DNA from: JAGMCJ01 sp046761005
GTDB lineage: Archaea; Thermoplasmatota; Thermoplasmata; RBG-16-68-12; JAGMCJ01
Reading direction: 5' to 3'
Assembly (NCBI GenBank): GCA_046761005.1
Contig: JBHIFI010000066.1
Coordinates: 1 to 8,891, forward strand
Length of the DNA: 8,891 bases
Both the position numbers and the translations under genes were made by a program. Below the pieces are notes generated by a model that searched no databases, was not told the DNA's origin, and saw only the letters and a list, made by a program, of their open reading frames with translations. Below, piece by piece: positions 1-6,007 of the stretch (positions are counted from its first letter, which is position 1; each line of letters opens with the position of its first letter).

Positions 1-263
1 TACTCAGTCTTTGCGTCATCGGTCATCCCGCTCAACGATATGCAATCTATCTTAACCTCTCCCTCAAAAATCTCATCCAAGTCAGAAAAGCAATTCAGAA
101 GAGTGGTTTTTCCGCAACATGATGGTCGCATGATTGAAACCATCTCCCCTCTCTGGTTTTCAAGAGATACCCCCTTCAGAGCATGAACACGTATCTTGCC
201 GGCCTCATAGATTTTGTGCACATTCCTCGCTTGGACGACTGCTCTCACGTATCTCCTCTCCAT
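1..263 (-). CDS. ABC transporter ATP-binding protein, N-terminal part (cut by window edge), Walker A altered
   Basis: The minus strand reads an open frame of 87 codons from the ATG at 263 to the window edge, beginning MERRYVRAVVQARNVHKIYE. The pattern (aromatic A-loop region KIYE, then HALKGVSLE, GEMVSIM, a P-loop, LLN, GEVKID, LSGMTDD) is that of LolD/MacB-type ATPases, which power lipoprotein or substrate export through FtsX-like permeases at the cytoplasmic membrane. The Walker A reads RPSCCGKT where the family has GPSGxGKT/S: the first glycine is Arg and the fourth residue Cys, while the GKT is kept. Two more usual glycines are Asp (FSDLDE) and Cys (KIDCIS). Each change is explained by one base change in a glycine codon. 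The gene is either decaying, specialised, or affected by sequence errors. The divergent neighbour is nadE, 136 bases away. Family assignment is firm; activity is doubtful. Confidence 0.75.
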   Translation of the reverse strand, partial: MERRYVRAVVQARNVHKIYEAGKIRVHALKGVSLENQRGEMVSIMRPSCCGKTTLLNCFSDLDEIFEGEVKIDCISLSGMTDDAKTE

Positions 264-365
264 CTCAGCGGGCGGTTGTCCACTACCGCTTATGATCGCC
301 GGAATATTGATGATTACCGTGAGTGTCTCGAAGGTCTTCACTCACCTCTCTGGAATCGGAAGCGA

Positions 366-380
366 AACCCTTTTTATCGG
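366..380 (+). promoter_or_regulatory. TATA-like box of nadE
   Basis: The AT-rich stretch aaacccTTTTTATCgg has its core at 371-378, centred about 26 bases before the ATG at 400. That is the archaeal TATA-to-transcription-start distance, so transcription could begin at or next to the start codon and give a leaderless mRNA. A weak GGTGG (391-395) also precedes the ATG. Inference from position and composition only. Confidence 0.35.
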
Positions 381-399
381 CCATTCGTTCGGTGGACCA

Positions 400-1203
400 A
401 TGGCGCTCATGCCCAGGTTCAAGAAGGAGTATTTGACTGTCATAGGCAGGTTCATCAAGGATTATGTGCGTACTTCTGGGATGGAGGGTATCGTCATTGG
501 GATGAGCGGTGGACTGGACTCGTCAGTCGTTGCAGAACTCTGCGCCCGCTCAATAGGTCCCGAGAAGACGACTGGCATTCATCTTCCAGATAAGGATACG
601 GCAGAGAAGGATAGGACGGATGCAGAGGAGCTGGCGGAGTCACTGGGAATATCCTTTCAGATCATTTTCATAGACGATTTCGTTCAGTCCTTTCTATCTT
701 TGGAATGTGCGGAAGATAAGACGAGATTAGGCAACATAAAGGCCAGGTGCAGGATGATTGTTTTGTACAATATCGCGCATTCCACGAACTGCATCGTTGC
801 CGGAACGAGCAACAAGAGCGAGTTGCTTACTGGCTATTTCACGAAATTCGGAGATGGAGCTTCGGACATTCTTCCCATAGGTGACCTATACAAGACCCAG
901 GTGATAGAGCTCGCAAGGGAGATCGGCATTCCGGATAGCTTGATAGAAAAGAAACCATCTGCCGCCCTCTGGCCGGGCCAGTTCGACGAGCAGGAGTTGG
1001 GGATATCCTACGAAGAGCTTGATTCTGTCCTGCTTGGAATCGAACTCGGCTTCAGCGCAGAGGAGATTATCGAAAGGACGGAGTTGGATGCAGCGAAAGT
1101 ACAGCAAGTCATTGAGAGGGTGGACAAAAGCGTTCACAAGAGGAGACTCGGGCTAATACCTAAGCTTGGCGTAAGCACGGTTGGACTCGACTGGCGGGAG
1201 TAG
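400..1203 (+). CDS. nadE: NH3-dependent NAD(+) synthetase
   Basis: Catalyses the last step of NAD synthesis in the cytosol: deamido-NAD plus ATP and ammonia give NAD, AMP and pyrophosphate. From the ATG at 400 the protein has 267 residues, a normal length for the glutaminase-free form. It shows the ATP-pyrophosphatase P-loop SGGLDSS (36-42), the GTSNKSE motif (135-141), the KFGDGASDILPIGDLYKTQ stretch after it, and the PSAALWPGQFDEQELG signature (186-201) that closes over the active site. The frame stays open upstream to 214, but residues there match nothing in the family, and a TATA-like box lies 26 bases ahead of 400; the ATG at 409 (MPRFKKEY) is the other possible start. No glutaminase domain is present, so ammonia must come free or from a partner. 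The 3' end overlaps the convergent PH-like gene by 51 bases. Confidence 0.95.
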   Translation: MALMPRFKKEYLTVIGRFIKDYVRTSGMEGIVIGMSGGLDSSVVAELCARSIGPEKTTGIHLPDKDTAEKDRTDAEELAESLGISFQIIFIDDFVQSFLSLECAEDKTRLGNIKARCRMIVLYNIAHSTNCIVAGTSNKSELLTGYFTKFGDGASDILPIGDLYKTQVIELAREIGIPDSLIEKKPSAALWPGQFDEQELGISYEELDSVLLGIELGFSAEEIIERTELDAAKVQQVIERVDKSVHKRRLGLIPKLGVSTVGLDWRE

Positions 1204-1698
1204 CTCCATTCTCTCTCTGACAGCATCCACGAACTTCTCATGTTCGTTTACGCTAACAATGAGCTCCCTTGCAGACTTACCCAGAATGAGAAAGAAGCGT
1301 ATTGGATTCCTCAGTCTTATGGAAACCAGTCCCCTCTGTGAAGTGGCAATATAGACCTTCTCTTTGAGCCAGGAGGATCTCACTCCGTACTTCGCAGCCT
1401 CATTCGTCGTCTCTATGGACTCTATATCTGTATAGGGAATTGAAACCTTGAAGTACAGACCCTGCCTGAGCACGAGCCTCGTCAGTGTGACCCAATGATT
1501 GGTGAGGAGCGGAGATACGCCAACAATCACAAGATAGATGAGGAGGATACTGAAAAAGAAAATCGGCCAAAGACCGAAAAGGGAGAAGAAGGAGGTCAGC
1601 ATCAGGAGGGCGACCACAACCATCAACAAAAGGGCGAGTCTGAGGAATAGGAAGGCCTTTGGATAGGTGAAGTCCTGCCTAGTAGGCGAACGCTCCAT
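1153..1698 (-). CDS. Two-helix membrane protein with PH-like C-terminal domain
   Basis: I do not recognise a named gene. From the ATG at 1698 (MERSPTRQDF) it encodes 181 residues: a short basic cytosolic start, two strongly hydrophobic segments (about residues 15-36 and 40-62) forming a hairpin, then a soluble part rich in alternating beta-type residues. The order (TRLVLRQGLY, IPYTDIESIETT, VYIATSQRGLVSIRL, then SVNEHEKFVDAVRERM) resembles bacterial-type PH (bPH/DUF304-like) domains found in many archaeal membrane proteins of unknown role. The frame continues upstream to an ATG at 1773, which would give 206 residues, but a BRE/TATA-like GGAAAATATCAATAAG (1721-1736) sits about 28 bases before the ATG at 1698, favouring the shorter form. 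The last 51 bases lie inside the 3' end of nadE on the opposite strand. The gene call is solid; the domain name is inferred. Confidence 0.75.
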   Translation of the reverse strand: MERSPTRQDFTYPKAFLFLRLALLLMVVVALLMLTSFFSLFGLWPIFFFSILLIYLVIVGVSPLLTNHWVTLTRLVLRQGLYFKVSIPYTDIESIETTNEAAKYGVRSSWLKEKVYIATSQRGLVSIRLRNPIRFFLILGKSARELIVSVNEHEKFVDAVRERMELLPPVESNRAYAKLRY

Positions 1699-1720
1699 CG
1701 TCCTACTCAAGAGACCGGTC

Positions 1721-1736
1721 CTTATTGATATTTTCC
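1721..1736 (-). promoter_or_regulatory. BRE/TATA-like promoter of the PH-like membrane protein gene
   Basis: The minus strand reads GGAAAATATCAATAAG: a purine-rich BRE-like GGAAAA followed by TATCAATA. Its centre is about 28 bases upstream of the ATG at 1698, fitting a leaderless or nearly leaderless mRNA. It lies within the longer frame that begins at 1773, so it argues against that start. Inference from sequence and spacing. Confidence 0.4.
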
Positions 1737-1786
1737 CTCCAGTTACAACAAATGAGGTTTCCGAAAACTTCATTATCAGCCCAGGG

Positions 1787-1799
1787 TATTGTATCTATT
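1787..1799 (+). promoter_or_regulatory. TATA-like box of the thioredoxin-VKOR unit
   Basis: TATTGTATCTATT has its leading TATTGTATC centred 24 bases before the ATG at 1815, and no Shine-Dalgarno is seen there. This fits leaderless transcription of the two-gene unit. It also supports ATG 1815 over the longer frame from 1725, because the box would otherwise lie within the coding region. Confidence 0.35.
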
Positions 1800-1814
1800 A
1801 CAGGCTGGAACGTT

Positions 1815-2507
1815 ATGGCCAAGATGAGAAGATGCCCTATTTGTGGGAGTCCCGTGAAGACAGAGAACCTGGAGAGGCATCTGAGGAAGGTTCACCCTGG
1901 TGAGGAAGTGGACACCCACATTTCCAAGGAGCAGAGGAAGAAAATAAGGACGAAGACGCGAAGAGGCGTCAGCAGGCGGGAGGGTGTCGTTTTTGCGGCG
2001 AGTGTATTGGCCATCGCGATCATTGTTGTCCTTGCCTTTGTCTACAAGGGACCTCGAGAGTCTATGGTAGGCCAAGAGGCACCTGGCTTCACGGTAGAAG
2101 ACGTCATTTCACGCACGAGATATACGCTTCCAACATCCTTCTACGGTGAGTTGGTCTTTGTGGAATTCTTCTCAACTACCTGCAAATACTGCATCGATTT
2201 CATACCAACGATGGAGCAACTCTATCAAACCTACAGCGTAGATGTCAACTTCGTCTCTATCGACATCAAAAAAGATGACACTGTCGAAGACCTCATAGAT
2301 TTCGTCGGAGAACATCCCGGATCGGATTGGATACATTCGCTAGATATAAGTGACGCAGCGAGTGCCTACAAAATCCGGGGGACTCCCCAACTGTTCATTA
2401 TTGACCTAGTAGAGGATCCATCGAAAGGGATAGTAAAGTACGATCATGGCGGTATAGCTTCCTACAATGAGATTGCTTCTGTCTTTAACGAGCTGCTGAG
2501 CCAATAA
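1815..2507 (+). CDS. Zinc finger - membrane anchor - thioredoxin-fold (TlpA/DsbA-like) protein
   Basis: 230 residues from the ATG at 1815. Residues 7-27 form a compact zinc-finger-like motif, C-x2-C-x11-H-x4-H (CPICG...ERHLRKVH). A lysine/arginine-rich linker (38-55) follows, then one membrane helix (57-77), then a thioredoxin-fold domain (about 85-230) with the redox pair CKYC at 123-126 and the cis-proline in RGTP (Pro191). Positive-inside charge puts the finger in the cytosol and the thioredoxin domain outside. Such a domain would pass disulfides to, or take electrons from, exported proteins. The gene is followed after 9 bases by a VKOR homologue, whose usual partner is exactly this kind of thioredoxin-like protein, so the direction is likely oxidation (inferred). 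What the zinc finger binds is unknown. A start at 1725 is open but adds 30 unconvincing residues. Confidence 0.9.
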   Translation: MAKMRRCPICGSPVKTENLERHLRKVHPGEEVDTHISKEQRKKIRTKTRRGVSRREGVVFAASVLAIAIIVVLAFVYKGPRESMVGQEAPGFTVEDVISRTRYTLPTSFYGELVFVEFFSTTCKYCIDFIPTMEQLYQTYSVDVNFVSIDIKKDDTVEDLIDFVGEHPGSDWIHSLDISDAASAYKIRGTPQLFIIDLVEDPSKGIVKYDHGGIASYNEIASVFNELLSQ

Positions 2508-2511
2508 GGAG
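2506..2511 (+). promoter_or_regulatory. Ribosome binding site of the VKOR gene
   Basis: AAGGAG overlaps the TAA stop of the upstream thioredoxin gene and ends 5 bases before the ATG at 2517. It decides the start: the in-frame GTG at 2511 begins within this site, so ATG 2517 is preferred. It also suggests coupled translation of the two genes from one mRNA. Confidence 0.65.
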
Positions 2512-2516
2512 TGAGC

Positions 2517-2996
2517 ATGTACACACGAATTTATAGAGAGGAGCTAATCCTCAGGCTCATTCTCATACTCTCCCTCATAGGTTTCGGTCTATCTGGCTAT
2601 CTCACCTACGTCCATTTCAATGCCAATGAGGGTTGGTGTCCGACAGGAGGCGAATGCTACGAAGTCTGGACCAGTCCGTACAGCACAATTCTCAGTGTCC
2701 CAGTCGCTCTCATCGGATTGATAGGATATCTTGTGATTTTCTCCCTCTCCTTCCTGAGGCTTTACTATCTGGACCTAGGTTTCGTGGAGAAATTCCCAAC
2801 CTACATACTCATCTTCTCGGTTGTCGGTACCGCCTTCTCGATATATCTGACAGCGATCGAAATATTCGTCATCCAGGCCATATGCGATTTCTGCTTCTCG
2901 GCGTTCCTGACCATGATTGCGATTCTCGGATTGATAACCTACGGGATTCTAAAAGGGAAGAGCGAGGAGATGCCCGCAGAACCACAGGCGGCCTAG
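2517..2996 (+). CDS. Vitamin K epoxide reductase (VKOR) family disulfide-forming membrane protein
   Basis: Integral membrane protein of 159 residues that reoxidises a thioredoxin-like partner and passes electrons to quinone, the DsbB-like role in many archaea and bacteria. Four or five hydrophobic segments are visible (about 10-32, 58-82, 96-119, 121-145). All family active-site residues are present: loop cysteines Cys41 and Cys47 five residues apart from one another, Ser53 six after the second cysteine, and the CDFC pair (Cys123/Cys126) near the quinone site. This spacing equals that of characterised bacterial VKORs. There is no fused thioredoxin domain; the separate upstream gene supplies it, 9 bases away with an overlapping ribosome site. 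The tail (KGKSEEMPAEPQ) is charged and likely cytosolic. Its TAG stop shares a CTAG with the stop of the convergent GTPase gene. Confidence 0.93.
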   Translation: MYTRIYREELILRLILILSLIGFGLSGYLTYVHFNANEGWCPTGGECYEVWTSPYSTILSVPVALIGLIGYLVIFSLSFLRLYYLDLGFVEKFPTYILIFSVVGTAFSIYLTAIEIFVIQAICDFCFSAFLTMIAILGLITYGILKGKSEEMPAEPQAA

Positions 2997-3793
2997 GCTC
3001 TGGCACTACAGAGCGTAGCCATTTTTTCGTCGCCCAGCTTGCTGAAAACCTCTGCCTTTAGACCCCAGACATCGGGGTAGTTCGGGTTCAGCCTGGTAAC
3101 TTCGTGGAGAACGTCTATGGCCTCATCGAACCTCTCCAGGATGACGAGTGCTTCCCCTTTCATATAGAGTGTATCGATGTCGCCGGGATTCGATGTGAGA
3201 ATCTTTTCTGCTTCATCTAGGCTCGCTTGAGCATCATCAAATCTCTTTTGAACAATCCTCTGCGCGAGATCTGAGAAGACCTCCTCGACAAATTCCCCGG
3301 TCTTTGCGCTAGTCATTTGATAGGGGCATTCATAGGTCCTCGCGAGGTCAGCTAACTCCTCCTCTTCGAATGCCATTTTGCCAAGGTCTACTTTGTTCGC
3401 TATAAGAAACTTGGGAATGTCTCCCGTTACCTCGGTGACCGCTTCAATCCAGTGAACTAGCTTGTCGAATGTCTCTCTCTTGCTGCAATCGCATACCACG
3501 ATGACTCCCTTTGCACCGAAGAAATAGGCGTCCCTCAGGAGGTCTCTGAACTGTTTCTGACCCATTATGTCCCATATGATCATGTCCACATCTACCTCGT
3601 TATCATTTAGCGGATGGGTCAGGTGCAGTTTCTTCTTCCATATGTTCGTTCCTATGGTAGAGAAGTACTTTGGATCGAAGGTGTCGAAAACGAACCTCCT
3701 CACTAGACTTGTTTTTCCGACAGCAGGGTCACCGACGAGGCAAACCTTCATTTTCATAGAGACTCTCTGAGCGAGTGTGGATTTGCTTGACAT
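2993..3793 (-). CDS. Rab/Ras-like small GTPase with C-terminal TPR repeats
   Basis: 266 residues. The G domain (about 15-183) carries every GTPase motif: G1 GDPAVGKT (21-28), switch I threonine in FSTIGT (Thr46/Thr49), G3 WDIMGQ with the catalytic-type Gln79, G4 NKVD (133-136) and G5 TSAK (161-164). The TSAK and DxxGQ forms are those of the Rab/Ras group rather than bacterial MglA. Residues 184-266 form about two TPR-like helix pairs (FDDAQASLDEAEKILTSNP, then YMKGEALVILERFDEAIDVL, ending near WGLKAEVFSKLGD), which normally bind partner proteins. No lipid-anchor cysteine motif or membrane helix is seen, so it is probably cytosolic. Other starts exist at 3757 (MKMKVCLVG) and 3751; the extra N-terminus is short and polar. 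It stands alone, convergent with VKOR and preceded by a strong palindrome. Partners cannot be read from the context. Confidence 0.92.
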   Translation of the reverse strand: MSSKSTLAQRVSMKMKVCLVGDPAVGKTSLVRRFVFDTFDPKYFSTIGTNIWKKKLHLTHPLNDNEVDVDMIIWDIMGQKQFRDLLRDAYFFGAKGVIVVCDCSKRETFDKLVHWIEAVTEVTGDIPKFLIANKVDLGKMAFEEEELADLARTYECPYQMTSAKTGEFVEEVFSDLAQRIVQKRFDDAQASLDEAEKILTSNPGDIDTLYMKGEALVILERFDEAIDVLHEVTRLNPNYPDVWGLKAEVFSKLGDEKMATLCSARA

Positions 3794-3837
3794 GAACCGC
3801 TCATCGATTTACATCCCATTCATTTAGGATTTTCCGA

Positions 3838-3861
3838 AAGATTATCAGGTCTGATAATCTT
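3838..3861. repeat. 24-base palindrome, possible operator, in divergent spacer
   Basis: Arms AAGATTATCAG (3838-3848) and CTGATAATCTT (3851-3861) are perfect reverse complements, 11 of 11 bases, separated by GT. It lies in the non-coding space between the GTPase gene (start 3793, -) and the small ORF at 3927 (+), 45 bases from the GTPase ATG. There is no T-run after either arm and it sits upstream of both genes, so a dimeric regulator's operator is more likely than a terminator. Function is inferred. Confidence 0.6.
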
Positions 3862-3926
3862 CATTAGTTTGACTCTCGGTATGACCTATTGGCCTTTGAA
3901 GCATCATAGTTGGTCGTCTGGTTCTA

Positions 3927-4181
3927 GTGAGAGCAGTTGAAGAAAAGCGGATTCCGCACCGCTTGTTTCATATGCTGGACCTCATCGCCCTCTCAGAATT
4001 CCTTGTGGCTGACTACTGCATCAGCTGGCAACTGGCTAGACTGGCGGGAGGTATGAGAGGTATGACGTTTGACCCGCCCGCTCTCGTTGGCTTCCTCGCA
4101 GTCAGTGCTCTTATCATCTTCTACGCGGGAGTGGTGTACACATCATATTTGAGCAAGTCCTCGGAAACAGCTGAGCGGTGA
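3927..4181 (+). CDS. Small membrane protein candidate, unrecognised
   Basis: I recognise no family. The frame starts at a GTG (3927; 84 residues) or at an ATG (3972; 69 residues, MLDLIALSEFL). It has one clear membrane helix near the end (PALVGFLAVSALIIFYAGVV) followed by a polar tail, and a weaker amphipathic or membrane segment earlier (LDLIALSEFLVADYC). Support is modest: it fills an otherwise empty 428-base gap, has a believable membrane helix, and stops 40 bases before the end of the convergent protease gene. Against it, no Shine-Dalgarno and no convincing TATA box precede either start, so it may be a remnant or chance frame. If real it may share control with the GTPase gene through the palindrome at 3838-3861. 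Confidence 0.45.
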   Translation: MRAVEEKRIPHRLFHMLDLIALSEFLVADYCISWQLARLAGGMRGMTFDPPALVGFLAVSALIIFYAGVVYTSYLSKSSETAER

Positions 4182-4221
4182 GCTTTCCTCCTGATTGTTC
4201 TAGGAAGAACTTCGCGATGCC

Positions 4222-5925
4222 TCAGACGAGAAACAACAGCAGAAGGAAGAAGAAGCCCAAAAGGGTGAGGAAAACTGCTCCACCGACTTCGATACTGGGT
4301 CTCCATATCCTGATCCTCTTTTTTTGGATTTCCATGCAGTAAATCTCCAGATATGGCACAACTGACCTCCTGTACCAGCCCTCGACTTGAATCTCCTTTC
4401 CCACCCTCTCTTCCGTCTCAAACACACCGACAAGAAAGTCTATCAGTTTGAAGATACTGCGGTAGTCGAGAAGGAGGAGTCCCGTACCGTCGTCAATCTT
4501 CAAATCCTCAGAAAAGAAGAGGCCCGGCTGCCCTCGGCCGATGACCTTTCCTTCCAACTTTGCCCCAATCCCCCTGACGGGGCTTGCCTTTGGATTCTGA
4601 ACGAGGTCGCTCACATTGATTGAAGGAAAACTCTTGGGATAACGATAGAACTTCAGATATAGTGTGAGGACCACTCCCATAAAAAGGAGAAACGATCCTA
4701 GGGTGAGGAGGAAGCTTCCCAGATACCACCACACGATGAAGGCGACTGGGAATGCGAAAAGCCAACCGCCCCTCGCAAACACGTCCTTGAAGAAGTCGTC
4801 CCAGTAGCTCTCGGGCTTTCCAAGGTCGAACTCGACGAAAGGAGGCTGACCTAGCTCCTTCGCTTTCTTCCCGAGAGCAACGATTCTCTTGGCGGGCAGT
4901 GGGTGAGTCATTTGAAGCTCAAGGTAAGCGGCCCAGGGATTCCACACGTCCCAGGCCATGGCTCTCTTTATCCTCTCCTTTGAAACCTTCCCATATTTGT
5001 CCGCCGACTTAGCAGCGAGGGCTCTTGCCATCTTTGAGTTGAATATCATAAGGGCGCTCTCGTACTTGTCGTGCATCTTTTCAGACTTCTCGCCAAGGCC
5101 TTCATACGCTAAACCGTAAGCAATCTTAACCAGCGCGGAGGAGAGTGCATTTGGCTTTCGTGTAGTACCGGCTGAGAAGTCGTCAGCATAGTACTCTCTG
5201 TACCTCGAAACAAGAAGGACTACCAGTTGGCTGAGCAGATAAACAAGGAAAGAAACCGCGGCGACTAGACCAACGAAGGCAGCGACCTTTCCTCTGTCGT
5301 GACCGCCGCCCCTGCTGTACCTAATCGTGTAGTAGCAACTACGAGCTATCACGTAGAAGAGAACTGGAATGGCACCTATCACTGTCATGACAACGAAATC
5401 GTTGTGGGCAATGTGACCTAGCTCATGGGCAACGACCGCTTTCTGCTCCTCTTCATCGCAGTACTTGACTATGCCGCGGGTGAGAACTAGGTGAGCTTTG
5501 TTCCTCGTCCAACCGAATGCGAAGGCGTTTGGGTTGTCGTCCGAAACAATTCCAAATCGGGGTTCCTTGATCCTCTTTTCGCGGCATGTCTCTCGAATGA
5601 ATTCCCCTATCTTTGGATCGAAGCTTCCAGGATCTACCCACCTAATCTTGTATATCCAGCGTATGATGAGAGGAGAGACTCCCCATTGAAGGACGATTAT
5701 GAGGATGGTGAGTATCAAAGGGACGAGGAGGATGAAAATACCGGTGATATATCCTATGACAGTCAGGTAATAGGTGAACGCCATCATCACCGCAAAAATG
5801 AGGGCAAAAAGGAGGGCTATAGCCATAGCCATTCTTGTCTTCAATCCCATGAGCAAGCGAAGTGATGGGAGAGAGAAAAAGCTATCGAAAGAGATGCCAG
5901 CCCATCCCTTGAAGTTGATCAACAT
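4222..5925 (-). CDS. M48 (HtpX-like) membrane zinc metalloprotease with C-terminal OB-like extension
   Basis: 567 residues from the ATG at 5925, about twice the usual HtpX length near 290. In order: two membrane helices (about 32-54 and 58-80), the catalytic HELGH (167-171), helices around 176-230, the third zinc ligand Glu244 in SRYREYYADD, and the closing THPLPAKRI motif. HtpX-type proteases cut damaged membrane proteins on the cytosolic side. An added part follows: two more helices (about 388-425), a soluble beta-rich stretch holding KLEGKVIGRG, DDGTG (478-482) and IQVEGWYRR that reads like an OB-type or GIDE-like fold, and a last hydrophobic helix (about 546-566). Start choice is open: GAAAGGT ends a few bases before 5925, but homologues usually begin like MGLKTRM, which is the ATG at 5850 (542 residues). 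The gene is divergent from the DHS-like gene. Confidence 0.93.
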   Translation of the reverse strand: MLINFKGWAGISFDSFFSLPSLRLLMGLKTRMAMAIALLFALIFAVMMAFTYYLTVIGYITGIFILLVPLILTILIIVLQWGVSPLIIRWIYKIRWVDPGSFDPKIGEFIRETCREKRIKEPRFGIVSDDNPNAFAFGWTRNKAHLVLTRGIVKYCDEEEQKAVVAHELGHIAHNDFVVMTVIGAIPVLFYVIARSCYYTIRYSRGGGHDRGKVAAFVGLVAAVSFLVYLLSQLVVLLVSRYREYYADDFSAGTTRKPNALSSALVKIAYGLAYEGLGEKSEKMHDKYESALMIFNSKMARALAAKSADKYGKVSKERIKRAMAWDVWNPWAAYLELQMTHPLPAKRIVALGKKAKELGQPPFVEFDLGKPESYWDDFFKDVFARGGWLFAFPVAFIVWWYLGSFLLTLGSFLLFMGVVLTLYLKFYRYPKSFPSINVSDLVQNPKASPVRGIGAKLEGKVIGRGQPGLFFSEDLKIDDGTGLLLLDYRSIFKLIDFLVGVFETEERVGKEIQVEGWYRRSVVPYLEIYCMEIQKKRIRIWRPSIEVGGAVFLTLLGFFFLLLLFLV

Positions 5926-5969
5926 TAAGACCTTTCAAGAGTGCAGAGTACATCGTGCTTGAGACCGAA

Positions 5970-5983
5970 CGAAAACAAAATAG
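5970..5983. promoter_or_regulatory. Shared AT-rich promoter box for the protease (-) and DHS-like (+) genes
   Basis: The + strand reads GAAAACAAAATAGA and the - strand CTATTTTGTTTTC. Seen on +, the box lies about 28-30 bases before the ATG at 6008, which suits a leaderless DHS-like transcript. Seen on -, it would start transcription near 5950 and leave a leader of about 27 bases carrying GAAAGGT before the ATG at 5925. It is the only AT-rich block in the short spacer. Inference. Confidence 0.4.
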
Positions 5984-6007
5984 ATGGGCATCAGATATGG
6001 TTTCCCA

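Noticed and set aside
183..593. Open frame of 136 codons on + overlapping the ABC and nadE starts
   Set aside because: It lies out of frame with nadE and antisense to the ABC ATPase, both of which have clear family motifs; its translation is rich in Arg, His and Trp with no motif.
2633..3061. Open frame of 142 codons on + inside VKOR and across the GTPase end
   Set aside because: A shadow of two well-supported genes, with arginine-rich low-quality composition.
3862..3926. Possible tRNA or small RNA in the spacer (ggttctagt resembles a T-arm)
   Set aside because: No acceptor stem, anticodon arm or D-arm can be paired around it.
4197..4210. GTTCT-AGGA-AGAAC hairpin between the small ORF and the protease gene
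   Set aside because: Only 5 base pairs and no T-run on either side, so not claimed as a terminator.
5491..5865. Open frames on + within the M48 protease gene
   Set aside because: Antisense to the conserved protease core including HELGH; no independent motif or start signal.
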